A stretch of 64,000 bases of DNA from Capra hircus (lineage: Eukaryota; Chordata; Mammalia; Artiodactyla; Bovidae): NCBI RefSeq assembly GCF_001704415.2, contig NW_017189741.1, positions 124,001 through 188,000 of the forward strand, written 5' to 3'. Position 1 is the stretch's first letter; each line of letters opens with the position of its first letter. Made by a program: the position numbers and the translations under genes. Positions 34,420-45,597 of the stretch are shown one piece after another. A model generated the notes under the pieces. That model searched no databases. It was not told where the DNA came from and saw only the letters and a list, made by a program, of their open reading frames with translations.

Positions 34420-34669
34420 CTGGCTTTAAAGATGGACAAAGAGGCCATGAGTCAAAGAATCTAGGTGGCCTCTAGAAGCTGGAAAAAGCAAGGAAATGAA
34501 CTCTTTCCTAGAGCCTCCAGAAAAAAATGCAGCATTCTGGACATCTGAAATTTAGCCTGATGAGACCCATTTCAGATTTTTAACTTACAGAACTATACTA
34601 TAAATGTCTGTTTAAGATGCTAAGTTTGTGGTAATTCGTTACAGCAGCAGTAGAAAACTAAAACAGTGA
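34420..34669 (+). mobile_element. MaLR (MLT1-type) LTR fragment
   Basis: The phrases ggtggcctctagaagctgga, agcaaggaaatgaactcttt, tttagcctgatgagacccat and taagtttgtggtaattcgtt are the typical 3' half of an ERVL-MaLR LTR. No internal region is seen. The subfamily assignment is tentative. Confidence 0.65.
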
Positions 34670-35267
34670 AGAATTCTATCACTTTCCCAACACTCTCCCT
34701 CCTCCAACCCTCCTTTCCATGCCTTGATGATTCATAACCTTATTTAAATGTTGGTAACTTAGGGAGACAGATAAGGGGATGGCAAACGTCACAGCTTCTG
34801 TTTTAATAGATTTCCTCTGTGAAGATGCAAGGACTAAGAAAACATATTTTTAATCTTTTGCTCACTTAAAATTAACTAGAAAAATATTGTGACAGATGGT
34901 GTCCTTCATGCTGCCTTAGCATTTTGGCATGTTCCATTTAATACATCTCTTACGTTCCCAAGTCAGAGCAGAAAATCCAATTACCGCAAGGGCATTCTAG
35001 TGTTTTTGACAACTTCACTTGGGTACATTTTAGCTGAAATGCAAGTAAATATAGTGACCAGTTACAGGTGAGAACCAGGAGAGCTGGAAGGTGATGTACT
35101 TTTAGCAAATAGAATAGACACTTCATGTCGAAGGCTGTGAACCATTGCTGAAAAGAGGGAGGTAAGGGGAGGGTAGCAGTGCATGTATTTGAGTCCCAGG
35201 CTTAAGCAGACTCATTTCCCCAGAGCACATTCCACAAACTATAACAAGTATGTGAATTCTGCTGCAG
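34670..35267. other. unassigned DNA
   Basis: I see no gene or named repeat in these 600 bp. Confidence 0.55.
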
Positions 35268-35278
35268 GTTAACATTCC

Positions 35279-35542
35279 TGCTGCTGCTGCTGCTGCTGCT
35301 AAGTTGCTTCAGTCGTGTCCAACTCTGTGCGACCCCATAGACGGCAGCCCACCAGGCTCCCCCATCCCTGGGATTCTCCAGGCAAGAACACTGGAGTGGG
35401 TTGCCATTTCCTTCTCCAATGCATGAAAGTGAAAATTGAAAGTGAAGTCGCTCAGTCATGTCCAACTCTTAGCAACCCCATGGACTACAGCCTACCAGGC
35501 TCCTCTGTCCATGGGATTTTCCAGGCAAGAGTACTGGAGTGG
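35279..35542 (-). mobile_element. Bov-A2 SINE with 12-bp target duplication
   Basis: Minus-strand dimer that starts with seven CTG units (35279-35300). The first monomer reads gtgcgaccccatagacggca, the linker gaaagtgaaaattgaaagtg, the second monomer ends caagagtactggagtg. GGTTAACATTCC is found at 35267-35278 and 35542-35553. The copy is close to the family consensus. Confidence 0.96.
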
Positions 35543-35824
35543 GTTAACATTCCCAGGACACATCAAACAATCAATTATGTCACTGCAGTTATCTTTTCCA
35601 ATGTCTGGCTTTATAGTGACCTGCTTTGGAAGCAGGACAGGGGATTATGACTTGCTTGTTAAAAAATTCAAAAGACATTTAAGAAATCCATCTACAAGAA
35701 CCACAGAACAGTTTTCTGCTTTGATCTGAATTGGCAAGTCATTACTGAGATCTGTGTGGTCAAAATGTACAACCCAAGAATGTCAGAGCTACTAGAGAGC
35801 ATACAGATCATTTGTCCAAACTCT

Positions 35825-35930
35825 CTCTTCTCCCTGGGTGAGGAAATTGAGAGGAATCTTGCCAAAGATCACTCAGCTAGAAAAAAGGTAGAACTGGGAC
35901 TTGAGCCGGGACCCATCAATTGCTGACTTT
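35825..35930 (-). mobile_element. MIR SINE remnant
   Basis: The reverse MIR core is recognisable in gtgaggaaattgagaggaat, gatcactcagctagaaaaaa and gaactgggacttgagccggg. Confidence 0.6.
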
Positions 35931-36530
35931 TCTCTCCCTGTTTAGGAAAACTATAATCATACTTTTAAAGTTCCCTAAGAGGGAAGAAAGCTTTCCTTAA
36001 TCTCTCCATCTAACATAACTATAGTTTTATTTTTTATATTACATTCTATAAATAAATTTTACATAATTGTAATTGCAATGTACAGGGAAATTCAGGAAAA
36101 TGTGTCAAAATGCACATTCAAAAATCAATAGCTTCCCCATATAAATGTAAAAAAAATGAAATCAGAAAAAAGCATTCAAAGGAAATATGGGTGAATAGCT
36201 ATGTAATATTGGAAGGAAAGGCTTCTTTCTAAGCATGACAGCAAGTGTAAAAAAATCATGAAGGAGAATAGCATTATATTTTACTATATAAAAATATAAT
36301 TTACTTATTTAAGGGTAAGTACAAAAATAAAGCTAGCTCAATAAATATAAAAACACAAAACTAAGATTACAAATGATAACTGTATCAGCCTGATATCTAG
36401 TATATTTTATTTTGAATTTTAAGGAATCAGAAAAGCCATAATTCACAAGGGTAAGTACTAGTGACATAAGTTAACAACTTTTTGATGTTGTTTTACAGCC
36501 TTCTTTGCCAATCTAGGACATTTTTCTATT
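35931..36530. other. unassigned A+T-rich DNA
   Basis: I see no gene or named repeat. The base composition is strongly A+T-rich with many short A runs. Confidence 0.55.
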
Positions 36531-37530
36531 CAGTTCAGTTCAGTCACTCAGTCGTGTCCGACTCTTTGTGACCCCATGAATCACAGCATGCCAGGCCTCC
36601 CTGTCCATCACCAAATCCCAGAGTTCACTCAGACTCACGTCCATCAAGTCAGTGATACCATCCAGCCATCTCATCCTCGGTCGTCCCCTTCTCCTCCTGC
36701 CTCCAATCCCTCCCAGCATCAGGGTCTTTTCCAATGAGTCAACTCTTCGCATGAGGTGGCCAAAGTACTGGAGTTTCAGCTTTAGCATCATTCCTTCCAA
36801 AGAAATCCCAGGGCTGATCTCCTTTAGAATGGACTGGTTGGATCTCCTTGCAGTCCAAGGGACTCTTAAGAGTCTTCTCCAACACAACAGTTCAAAAGCA
36901 TCAATTCTTCGTCACTCAGCTTTCTTCACAGTCCAACTCTCATATCCATACATGACCACAGGAAAAACCATAGCCTTGACTAGACGGACCTTTATTGGCA
37001 AAGTAATGTCTCTGCTTTTCAATATGTTATCTAGGTTGGTTATAACCTTTCTTCCAAGGAGTAAGCGTCTTTTAATGTCATGGCTGCAGTCACCATCTGC
37101 AGTGATTTTGGAGCCCCCCAAAATAAAGTCTGACACTGGTTCCACTGTTTCCCCATCTATTTCCCATGAAGTCACGGGACCAGATGCCATGATCTTCGTT
37201 TTCTGAATGTTGAGCTTTAAGCCAACTTTTTCACTCTCCTCTTTCACTTTCATCAAGATGCTTTTTAGTTCCTCTTCACTTTCTGCCATAAGGGTGGTAT
37301 CATCTGTATATCTGAGGTTATTGATATTTCTTCCAGCAATCTTAATTCCAGCTTGTGCTTCTTCCAGCCCAGCATTTCTTATGATGTACTCTGCATATAA
37401 GTTAAATAAGCAGGATGACAATATACAGCCTTGACGTACTCCTTTTGCTATTTGGAACCAGTATGTTGTTCCATGTCTAGTTCTAACTGTTGCTTCCTGA
37501 CCTGCATATAGGTTTCTCAAGAGGCAGGAC
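36531..37530 (-). mobile_element. BovB LINE copy 8, 1 kb, 5'-truncated
   Basis: It runs from the terminal cagttcagttcagtcactca at the left to the RT domain at the right. A minus-strand frame (36912-37515 inside the element) reads CLLRNLYAGQEATVRTRHGTT, GVRQGCILSSCLFNLYAEYI and LRYTDDTTLMAESEEELKS, then the C-terminal domain. The catalytic YADD box is changed to YTDD. A second frame (36540-36887) carries CWRRLLRVPWTARRSNQSIL to the natural end. Relatively few breaks suggest moderate age. Confidence 0.95.
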
Positions 37531-38639
37531 CCAAAAGCTAGAATAAAGAGTGGTAGACAATTTTTTGAAGATGACTCATTGATAATACCCAATAATAACT
37601 CATTATTTCCAATTGCCTATAGTTTACTTTGAAGGAAGTCAATGAATAGGTCCGCAGTCTACATTTTCATTGTTAAAAGAAAACAGAAAAGAGTTTTTTT
37701 TTCAATAACCTTAGACTCTCAAAAACGTCATTAAGTAAAATTTCACATTCCTCAGTGGTTGTCTTTATCAAATAGTTCTTCAAAGTTTAAAAATAATTAC
37801 ATTTCTTTATTTGGATTTTTGCATATTGAATAAAAATTGCCATCAGTTTCAACACTGACACTTCATTTGCAGTAATAAACACAGTAATTCTTCAATCCTA
37901 CATTGCTAAATTGAAGTTGTTCTGCTCATTTAGATGTTTCACAAAAAAAATACAAGCTGGAACAACCACTTCATATTTGACAGATTCAGCTAATGGAGTT
38001 ACTTGTCAGAGGGGCAGAGTTTGGGTTTTTCTGTTTGGGGTTTTTGTTTGTTTGCACCTAACATGAAATATTCATATCTTTGACTCAATACAGTCAACAA
38101 ACTTCAGTGTGAAAATAAACTCTGGAACCCACCTATTAGAAATAACTGACAAATGTCAAATGAAAGGCAATGGCTTAATTAAAATAAAAAATTACGTGTC
38201 ATCATTTTACATAGTTCTGAGAGGTCCTCACAATGTATTTGGCAGGAAAACCCTTGTGAGGAAGAAGAGAGAAGGAGCTGGAGGAGGTAGGGAGGGCCTC
38301 TCAGCACGAGGAAGGTCTGTCCTTCTGAAGGAGGGAGGGAAAGTTAGGAAGAATCTCAGAATGCAGTGCAGTTCTAGGAAAAGTCAGAACAAGCCAATGA
38401 GGAGGCCTCAAGCTGAAGCCTTCCAAAACAGGAATCCCACATCTTCTAGGAATGGACTTGCCTCAGTATTCTGGCCATGCTCAGTCACTGACTGAGAGCA
38501 GCCATGGGAAACATGAACTTGGCATAAACTTAGCAATGGATTCAGAGCACAGCAGCTGGAGCTGTAGTTTTCTCTGCAGCAGATCTCAGAAGTGCATTTC
38601 CATGAATGCCAAGTGGTGGCATGTAAGGACAGAGAGGTA
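37531..38639. other. unassigned DNA with a 128-codon open frame
   Basis: No gene is recognised. The frame 38109-38495 reads a low-complexity G/R/K-rich peptide over a purine-rich block (38255-38345), has no domain, and is probably chance. A T/G-rich stretch lies near 38020-38055. Confidence 0.5.
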
Positions 38640-39130
38640 AGGGGGCCAGATCATATCACTCCATGGAGGCCATCAGAAGGACTTTGGCTTTTGGTCTCAA
38701 TGACAATGGGAACTGTTGGAAATTTCTGAGCAGAGGAGTTATGTGATTTAAATTAACCAGGAATGTTCTATTGTATTGAGAACAGGTAAAGGGAATGAAG
38801 GGGAAAAACAGATAGATACATCAAAGATAGGTTTCATTAACTTAGGCGAGAGAGGACAGTGACTTTGACTATGGCTTTAACAAAAGGGGTGGTGAGAAGT
38901 GGGTGAAAATTACAGTCAACAGAGTTCGTTTATGGACTGGATGTGGAATGGGAGCAAGAGGAGTCAAGGATGGGGTCTCCATCAATACAGATGGAGAAGA
39001 CTACAGGAGGAGGAAATTTGAGAAGGGGTTATGAGGCTTTCTGTCTAGACAGGTTAAATGGAGATGTCTGAGTAGGGAAGCCACCTTAAGTGTTTGGGAG
39101 AGATCCAGGCTGGAGATAGAAATTTGGAAA
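38640..39130 (+). mobile_element. ancient mammalian repeat, family not assigned
   Basis: Phrases such as aaggactttggcttttggtc, tgagcagaggagttatgtga, ggatgtggaatgggagcaag and agatccaggctggagatag resemble a widely dispersed old mammalian repeat. I recognise the wording but cannot name the family with confidence. No coding capacity is seen. Confidence 0.4.
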
Positions 39131-39145
39131 TTATGATTGTTATCA

Positions 39146-39443
39146 GTTCAGTTGCTCAGTAGTGTCCGCCTCTTTGCGACCACATGAATCGCAGCACGCC
39201 AGGCCTCCCTGTCCATCACCATCTCCCAGAGTTTACTCAAACTCACGTCCATCTAGTCGGTGATGCCATCCAGCCATCTCATCCTCTGTCGTCCCCTTCT
39301 CCTCCTGCCCCCAATCCCTCCCAGCATCAGTCTTTTCCAATGAGTCAACTCTTCGCATGAGGTGGCCAAAGTACTGGCGTTTCAGCTTTAGCATCATACC
39401 TTCCAAAGAATACCCAGGGCTGATCTCCTTTAGGATGGACTGG
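39146..39443 (-). mobile_element. BovB LINE copy 9, 3' end fragment
   Basis: About 300 bp from cagttcagttgctcagtagt to tttaggatggactggt. It carries only the 3' UTR and the last ORF2 residues. A 9-bp internal loss (gcatcagtctttt, lacking the usual agg) and other small changes are visible. Confidence 0.93.
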
Positions 39444-39456
39444 TAACAGTTGGAGT

Positions 39457-39592
39457 GAAGTGAAGTGAAAGTGAAGTTGCTCAGTCATGTCCAACTCTTT
39501 GAGACCCCATAGACTGTAGCCTACTAGGCTCCTCTGGCCAAGGGATTTTCCAGGCAAGAATGCTGGAGTGGGTTGCCATTTCCTTCTCCAAG
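39457..39592 (-). mobile_element. Bov-A monomer SINE
   Basis: A single Bov-A unit (gaagttgctcagtcatgtcc to ggttgccatttccttctcca) without a tRNA head or second monomer. It lies just beside BovB copy 9. Confidence 0.85.
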
Positions 39593-39810
39593 CAGTCAGA
39601 GTACAAAGGATTTAAAAGAAAATGTGAAGAGAGGAATTAGATATAATATAGAAAACTGCTTTGAGGAGTTTCTGTTGAAATGGTGGCAAAGAAATATCCT
39701 GGTAGCTGAAGGGTGAGATGCAGTCAGAAAAGGCATCTTTCCCATCTACTCTGAGGGAATGTTCTCTAAATGGTGCTTGACACCAGAGGTCAGAAAACTG
39801 CCTGTATAGA

Positions 39811-40012
39811 GCTTCCCAAGTGGTGCAGTGGTAAAGGATCTGCCTGCAATGAAGGAGACACAGAAGATAGGGGTTCAGTTCCTCCTGAGTCAGGAAGATC
39901 CCCTGGAGAAGGAAATGGCAACCCACCCCAGTATTCTTGCCAACAGAATCCCATGGACAGAGGAGCCTGGTGGCCTACAGTCCATAGGGTCACAAAGAGT
40001 CGGACACGACCA
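39811..40012 (+). mobile_element. Bov-tA SINE
   Basis: Plus-strand copy with head agcttcccaagtggtgcagt, body ggaaatggcaacccacccca and 3' end agagtcggacacgacc. The tail is short and no clear target duplication was found. Confidence 0.92.
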
Positions 40013-40138
40013 AGCTAGTAAGCATGACAAAGAGCCAGAGAAAAACTATTTTTAGCTGGGTGAGCCATATTCTCTGTGTCATGACTGCTCAGCCCTGCCA
40101 TCACAGTGCATGCATAAGTGAAGGCACATGCCTGTTTC

Positions 40139-40210
40139 TCAAACTTTATTTGAGAAATCAGCTGGCAGGCCATATTTGGCCCATGAGCTACATCTTGCTG
40201 TCCCCTTCTT
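40139..40210 (+). mobile_element. hAT-Charlie-type MITE fragment (tentative)
   Basis: The phrase aaactttatttgagaaatca followed by ggccatatttggcccatgag and cttgctgtcccc resembles the end of an old non-autonomous hAT element. Only about 70 bp is preserved and terminal inverted repeats are not complete. Confidence 0.4.
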
Positions 40211-40229
40211 CTACAATCTAGCTCTGGCA

Positions 40230-40345
40230 ATTGTTTATAATGACCAATCTGCAAACATGTATTAAGTGACTGCCACACAGCAGGCACTTTTCTAATTATT
40301 ATGAATATGGTGGTAAATGAGAAAGAGGCTCTGCTTCCAAGAACT
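40230..40345 (-). mobile_element. L2 LINE 3' end
   Basis: The diverged reverse L2 terminus: catgtattaagtgactgcca, cagcaggcacttttctaatt, and atggtggtaaatgagaaaga. Boundaries are approximate. Confidence 0.5.
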
Positions 40346-41110
40346 TCCACCCACCCCAGGTCCAAGGGTCCAAGGTCAGGCATCAGCCCTCACCTTCTAA
40401 GCCCCTTCCTTACTCCTCCAGTTCCCTGCTCCCGGGGCACAGCCAAACTGAGTCATGTGGTCCCATTCAGAGGCTACTTTTACCTCCGCCAGGCTCCTTA
40501 CTCCTTCATGTCCCCCTTTCCTAAAAGAAGCAATTTCCAGTCTCCACAAAGCAGCAACTCTGATGTGACAACGCTGTAACATCCTTTGCATTTTTAAGGA
40601 AATTATGAAAATGTGGCATTTGTCTGCCTCTTCCAGCTTCAGAGATCCCCCTCACGTGGTGTGGGCACTGGCATCTGTCACTGTACAAATGTGACAGTCC
40701 AGCTCATCGTCTCTTCTGGCTGACCTGCCAGAGCACCTCATTTATCTCCCATGGCAGCAGGTGCCGCTGTCGATAAAATCTGGGTGCTTTGTGTACTGCA
40801 GGAGCAGTCTTCCTGAAATGTCTCTGCGAGGTCACTTCATGTGGGCAAGAGTAAAAAGGTGAGGTTCCTTCCAGAATCAGTTTAAACTGGACAGCGCAGG
40901 TTTCAGGACCAGTTGCCACTGGTCTCTCATCCCATCTTCTGTAATCTGTGAGTTCCCAGTTATGTCCCCTGAGAGCAAACGAAGCCATGGATGCAAAAAC
41001 TCCCTGAAAACATCTGAGTTCCTTATAAGGTCAAAGTCAGAATCCAGAATATAGCTACACATTTTTTAGAGAAAATTATTCTAATCTAAAAACAACAACA
41101 AAAGAGCAGG
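40346..41110. other. unassigned DNA
   Basis: There is no recognised gene. Several open frames of 60-95 codons overlap on both strands at 40300-41060 without a domain. The G+C content is slightly higher than in the flanks. Confidence 0.5.
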
Positions 41111-41114
41111 TTGT

Positions 41115-41250
41115 CACACAATGGAGAGAAATGTGAAGTTGAATCTCAGCTCTGATCACTGTGTGAGCACGGGCAAGTCCCTTGGACCTTGATTCTCCAA
41201 TTCTTCACTTGTCAAAATGGGGACAGATTTGCCTCCACTAAATAAGGTAA
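41115..41250 (+). mobile_element. MIR SINE
   Basis: MIR order is preserved: gaatctcagctctgatcact, gtgagcacgggcaagtccct, ctccaattcttcacttgtca, aaatggggacag. Confidence 0.68.
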
Positions 41251-41496
41251 ACTTTGCCAATTGCCAGGCCCCTATAAAGATAATCAGGAGATGTTTGTAG
41301 TGTCTGACAAACAGCCAAGGAGACTCTGGTGTATCAGCTGGCTCATGTGACAGCCATCCGCTGAAACAAGTCACTATTCCAGCTGCTGGTTCCAGAACCA
41401 TGCCAGCATTGCTTCAGTTCTCACCTCACACACTCCTGTCTCCCCCTTACCTCCAGTTCCAAGTTCAAGTTTCATGTAAGCACATCTGATTGGCCA

Positions 41497-41705
41497 AGTT
41501 GGCTGACAGTTAAGAGCCTGCCTGCAATGTGGGAGACCCAGGTTTGATCCCTGGGTTGGGAAGATCCCTGGGTTGGGAAGATCCCTGGAGAAGGAAATGG
41601 TAACCCACTCCAGTATTCTTGCCTGGAAATCCCATGAATGGAGGAGCCTGACAGGCTACAGTCCATGGGGTAGCAGAGAGTCAGACATGACTGAGCAACT
41701 TCATT
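41497..41705 (+). mobile_element. Bov-tA SINE with 17-bp internal duplication
   Basis: Plus-strand copy. The phrase gatccctgggttgggaa occurs twice in tandem at 41546-41562 and 41563-41579, followed by the normal gatccctggagaagg continuation. The 5' head is degraded and the 3' end reads gacatgactgagcaacttca. Confidence 0.92.
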
Positions 41706-41854
41706 TTCTTTCCTTCTTTCAAATCACATCCAGAAGCTGAGCCACAGGATAGGACCCAGCCTCTGCAGTACAGGAAAACATATGCCAAGGAGGCTGGAAT
41801 GACTGAGAAATGAGCCAGTCCACAATTCCTGCACATTCTATGAGGTAAGCTAAA

Positions 41855-42345
41855 TTTTGGCCCTCATGGCATTTGCCCTTGTGTCATGCCTATGAATATG
41901 TCGGTTATATTACAAGGCTAAAAGGACTTTCCAGATGACCTCAAGGTGGTGACAAGGGGTGTTAGGTGGGCCCAAGGTAATGCTTAAAAGCATAAAAGGA
42001 AGTAGAAAGATGTGACAGAGAGATTTAAAGTATAAGAAGAACTCGAGTCATCCCCATTGTCACTGACTAGAAGATGGAGGAGACCAGGCAGGAAGAGTAA
42101 GAAGGAACCAACTTCTTGCCAACAACCTAAATGAACTTCAAAGCTGATTCTCCCTATCTAAGGGCCTCAACTAAGAGCTCAGGCCAGCCACCAATTTGAA
42201 TTTCCCTGTGATACCCAGAAAAGAAGGCCTAGATGGGACTACCTAGGCTTCTGAACCTATAGAATTGTGGATAATGAACAGATGTTGCTTTAAGCTGCAA
42301 ACTTTGCTGTAATTTGTTATGGCAACAATAGAAAACTGATACATT
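41855..42345 (+). mobile_element. MaLR (MLT1-type) solo LTR
   Basis: A nearly complete old LTR: tggcatttgcccttgtgtca, gatgacctcaaggtggtgac, ggtgggcccaaggtaatgct, ctagaagatggaggagacca, caacttcttgccaacaacct, and the 3' end gtaatttgttatggcaacaa, tagaaaactgata. No internal or coding region is attached. Confidence 0.75.
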
Positions 42346-42429
42346 TTCCATTCCAAGTTTGACCCCTTAGTATCACCTGCTTCTCTTTTTCACCTTCACA
42401 CAATAAATTCACCATTAAGTTATTCTAAT

Positions 42430-43505
42430 GCTCCCAGAGAATGGGTCTCACATTCATCCTTTCCTATAGCCATTCCTATTGCCCTGAGTCAAAAACTTTC
42501 CTCGGGGTATCAGCACAGTCTCTTAACTGCTTATCCTCTACCTGACCCTCCCAATACTTGTCAAACTGCTCCACATCCATCCACAGTAACAAAGTACTGA
42601 TTTTGCACATTTCTGAATTATTTCTATATTTACAACAAAATTTTGTTTCTTTTTAATTAAAATAAGATAACATCACTACCAGGAAAAAATCAAAACAAAA
42701 CAAAATTCTGTCCATTTATTCACTCAGCAAACATTTACTGAGTGTCTATTAAGTGATAAGCACTAGAAAAACTGTGAGAGAGACTGGCAAGATCTTCATC
42801 AAATCTGTTTCCTCTAATCCTAGACACACAGACTGCATTTGGCATCCTCCCTTGTAGCTCAGTGTGGCTATATGACTACATTCCAGACAGTGGAATGTGA
42901 GCAGAAGAGCCACATGTCACTTCCAGGCCTGGCCCGCGACATCTATCTTTACTCAAGCTAATTTCCTTTCTCTTTCTCCTTTGTCCATGTTGATAGAGAA
43001 GAGCACAGCAATGCTGAAGGCATATGTTAAAGATCATGGGATAACAAAAAACAACAAATATGAGTCCTGAAATCAACATTTGGAGTGAAGTCACCCCTCA
43101 ACCAGAACTACAACTTTGGGTTGTGTGTGAGCAAAAAATAAACTTCTTGTATATTCCTACCTGAACAGACAGAATAGGTCCTTTTCTAATTCCATGCATT
43201 TGTTCATATTGTTCTAGTCCCCTAGAAATTTATTCCTTACCTTTTTATCCTGGATGATTCCTACTAATCATTCAAAGTCTGGTTTAAACATTACCTCTTA
43301 ACTGGTATCCTTCTTTTACTTCCCCAGGTAGTTAACTTGGTCTGATTGTACCTATCTTTCTAGTAGCTCATACACGTTGTACTATATACCATAATGTGTT
43401 ATATAAGATAGTGATCAACTCAGAACTATGTTTTCTTCCTCACTGAATATCAGTGCCTGGTATATATATTAGGTGATCAATAAATCCTTGTTGATTGAAT
43501 TTACT
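42430..43505 (+). mobile_element. L2 LINE, split and diverged
   Basis: The right part (43180-43505) is a clear L2 3' end: caaagtctggtttaaacatt, ttatatattaggtgatcaat, aaatccttgttgattgaat. A weaker L2-like part lies at 42430-42590. Between them, 42716-42810 resembles a reversed L2 terminus and 42840-43150 resembles an unassigned LTR-like repeat ending in ataaacttcttgta. Confidence 0.6.
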
Positions 43506-43622
43506 GTAAGTCCTTATGTATGATGTGTGCCATTAATCACCATGTTTCATATAACCAACTCCTTCCTATTCCATATAGTATATTAGATGCATTAACAGTA
43601 TATCTAGTACCATGACACTGTG

Positions 43623-43823
43623 TGCATGCTTAGTTGCTAAGTCATGTCCTACTCTTTGTGATCCCATTGACTACAGTCAGTCAGGCTCCTCTGTCCATGG
43701 AATTTTCCAGGCAAGAAACTGGAGTGGGTTGCCATTTCCTTCTCCAAGGGATCGTCCGAACCCAGAGACTGAACCCACATGTCTTGCATCGTCTGCACTG
43801 CAGGTGGATGTTTTACCACTTCC
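43623..43823 (-). mobile_element. Bov-tA SINE with 7-bp target duplication
   Basis: Minus-strand copy with body ggctcctctgtccatggaat and a head at the right partly degraded. CACTGTG at 43616-43622 and 43824-43830 is the likely target duplication. Confidence 0.91.
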
Positions 43824-44122
43824 CACTGTGACTCTACATCTCTTTGAGTGTGCAACCTAATTTAGTCTCCACATATCAGTTCAACCTTACCCCTGACTCT
43901 GGGGCAAATCCTGGTCCAGGAATGAAGGTCTAAGAGTGCCTGTTCATTCAGCTGCTGGTTTCACTGTGACCTTGATGCCCCAACCTCTCATCATCTAGAT
44001 TCTTTGCCTCATAACAATGTGTCCCAAAGACTAGGCATTCTGACTTTACCCTGAACCTCAGTAGATAAAATGTATGCCTTATACCCCAGTCCTCTTGCAA
44101 TTAAGTGTCTGATACTTGCCAT

Positions 44123-44810
44123 CAGTTCAGTTGCTCAGTCGTGTCCGACTCTTTGTGACCCCATGAATCGCAGCACGCCAGGCCTACCTGTCCATCACCA
44201 ACTCCCAGAGCTCACTCAGACTCATGTCCATCAAGTCCATGATGCCATCCAGCCATCTCATCCTCTGTTGTCCCCTTCTCCTCCTGCCCCCAATCCTTCC
44301 CAGCATCAGGGTCTTTTCCAATGAGTCAACTCTTCGCATGAGGTGGCCAAAGTACTGGAGTTTCAGCTTCAGCATCATTCCTTCCAAAGAAATCCCAGGG
44401 CTGATCTCCTTCAGAATGAACTGGTTGGATCTCCCTGCAGTCCAAGGGACTCTCAAGAGTCTTCTCCAACACCACAGTTCAAAAGCATCAATTCTTCGGT
44501 GCTCAGCTTTCTTCACGGTCCAACTCTCACATCCATACATGACCACAGGAAAAACCATAGCCTTGACTAAATGGACCTTAGTCGGCAAAGTAATGTCTCT
44601 GCTTTTGAATATACTGTCTAGGTTGGTCATAACTTTTCTTCCAAGGAGTAAGCGTCTTTTAATTTCATGGCTGCAGTCACCATCTGCAGTGATTTTGGAG
44701 CCCCAAAAAATAAAGTCTGACACTGTTTCCCCATCTATTTCCCATGAAGTGATGGGACCGGATGCCATGATCTTCGTTTTCTGAATGTTGAGCTTTAGGC
44801 CAACTTTTTC
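44123..44810 (-). mobile_element. BovB LINE copy 10, clean 5'-truncated insertion
   Basis: A well preserved 688-bp BovB 3' portion. The minus-strand frame is open from the 5' break to near the natural end: GLKLNIQKTKIMASGPITSWEIDGETV, SDFIFWGSKITADGDCSHEIKRRLLLGRK, VMYGCESWTVKKAEHRRIDAFELWCWRRLLRVPW, LQYFGHLMRRVDSLEKTLMLG. The element is bounded by a perfect 9-bp target duplication ACTTGCCAT (44114-44122 and 44811-44819). Few differences from other copies point to a recent insertion. Confidence 0.97.
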
Positions 44811-44907
44811 ACTTGCCATAGCTCTACAAAAAAATTGCTTCCAATTGGACTTCCACCAATTTCCTGCCATATTTTTTCCTTGGATATATAACCCATGTAC
44901 AGACTTC

Positions 44908-45085
44908 CATTTGAGCCCTACTGGTAGAGAATGTGCCTGCAATGTGGGAGACCTGGGTTCAATCCCTGGGTTGGGAAGATCCCCTGGAGAAGGGAACGGC
45001 TACCCACTCCAGTATTCTGGCCTGGAGAATTCTATGGACTGTATAGTCCATGGAGTCACAAAGAGTCGGACACGACTGAGTGACT
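44908..45085 (+). mobile_element. Bov-tA SINE
   Basis: Plus-strand copy with head ccctactggtagagaatgtg, B-box-like gggttcaatccc and 3' end gtcggacacgactgagtga. GACTTCCATTT (44902-44912) and GACTTTCATTT (45082-45092) could be a target duplication, but the right copy also resembles the SINE 3' end. Confidence 0.92.
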
Positions 45086-45458
45086 TTCATTTCCACAAAG
45101 AATACTAGTGCTCCATCTGTCTTTTCTCACTTGGAAAGATCCTCCATAATTAAGATCTGTTTTCCAGATGTCTGTAGGTACAGGCAAGTCATATATAAAT
45201 GAGGCAGGTACACTACACAACAATAGGAATTGGTGGGAATTTATTCAATCATACCACCGCTTGACTGTTCATTGGATTCAAGTAGGTTGCCTGTTACAGT
45301 GAACGGATAATTAGTGATTCATAAGGTTCTTCAAGATAATCTGCAGTTGAATAGTATTAATATTTTTAATAGTATAATATTTTTTCTATTTGATTTCATA
45401 TGAATTGGTTACTATTTGTATTATGATACTCTCCATTAGCAGACTTTCAAAAGTAAGA

Positions 45459-45597
45459 TAGTCAGCCCATATCCACACAGATACAAAGGGACAACTGTTC
45501 TGTATCATTTTATATAAGGGACTTAAGCATCCATGGATTTTGGTATCTGTAGGAGTCCTGGAACAAATCCCCCATAGATACCAAGGGAAAACTGTAA
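45459..45597 (-). mobile_element. MER2-like Tigger MITE
   Basis: The text atttatataagggacttaagc-like (45512-45532), ccatggattttggtatctgt, cctggaacaaatcccccata and the end gataccaagggaaaactgta match the MER2/Tigger terminal region. The opposite end (agtcagcccatatccacaca) is joined through a large internal deletion. Confidence 0.75.

Noticed and set aside
38109..38495. 128-codon open frame as a possible host exon
   Set aside because: The peptide is G/R/K-rich over a purine-rich block. It shows no domain, splice context or neighbour that would support coding.
41855..42345. Endogenous retrovirus with coding capacity
   Set aside because: Only an LTR is present. No gag, pol or env text was seen next to any LTR in the window.
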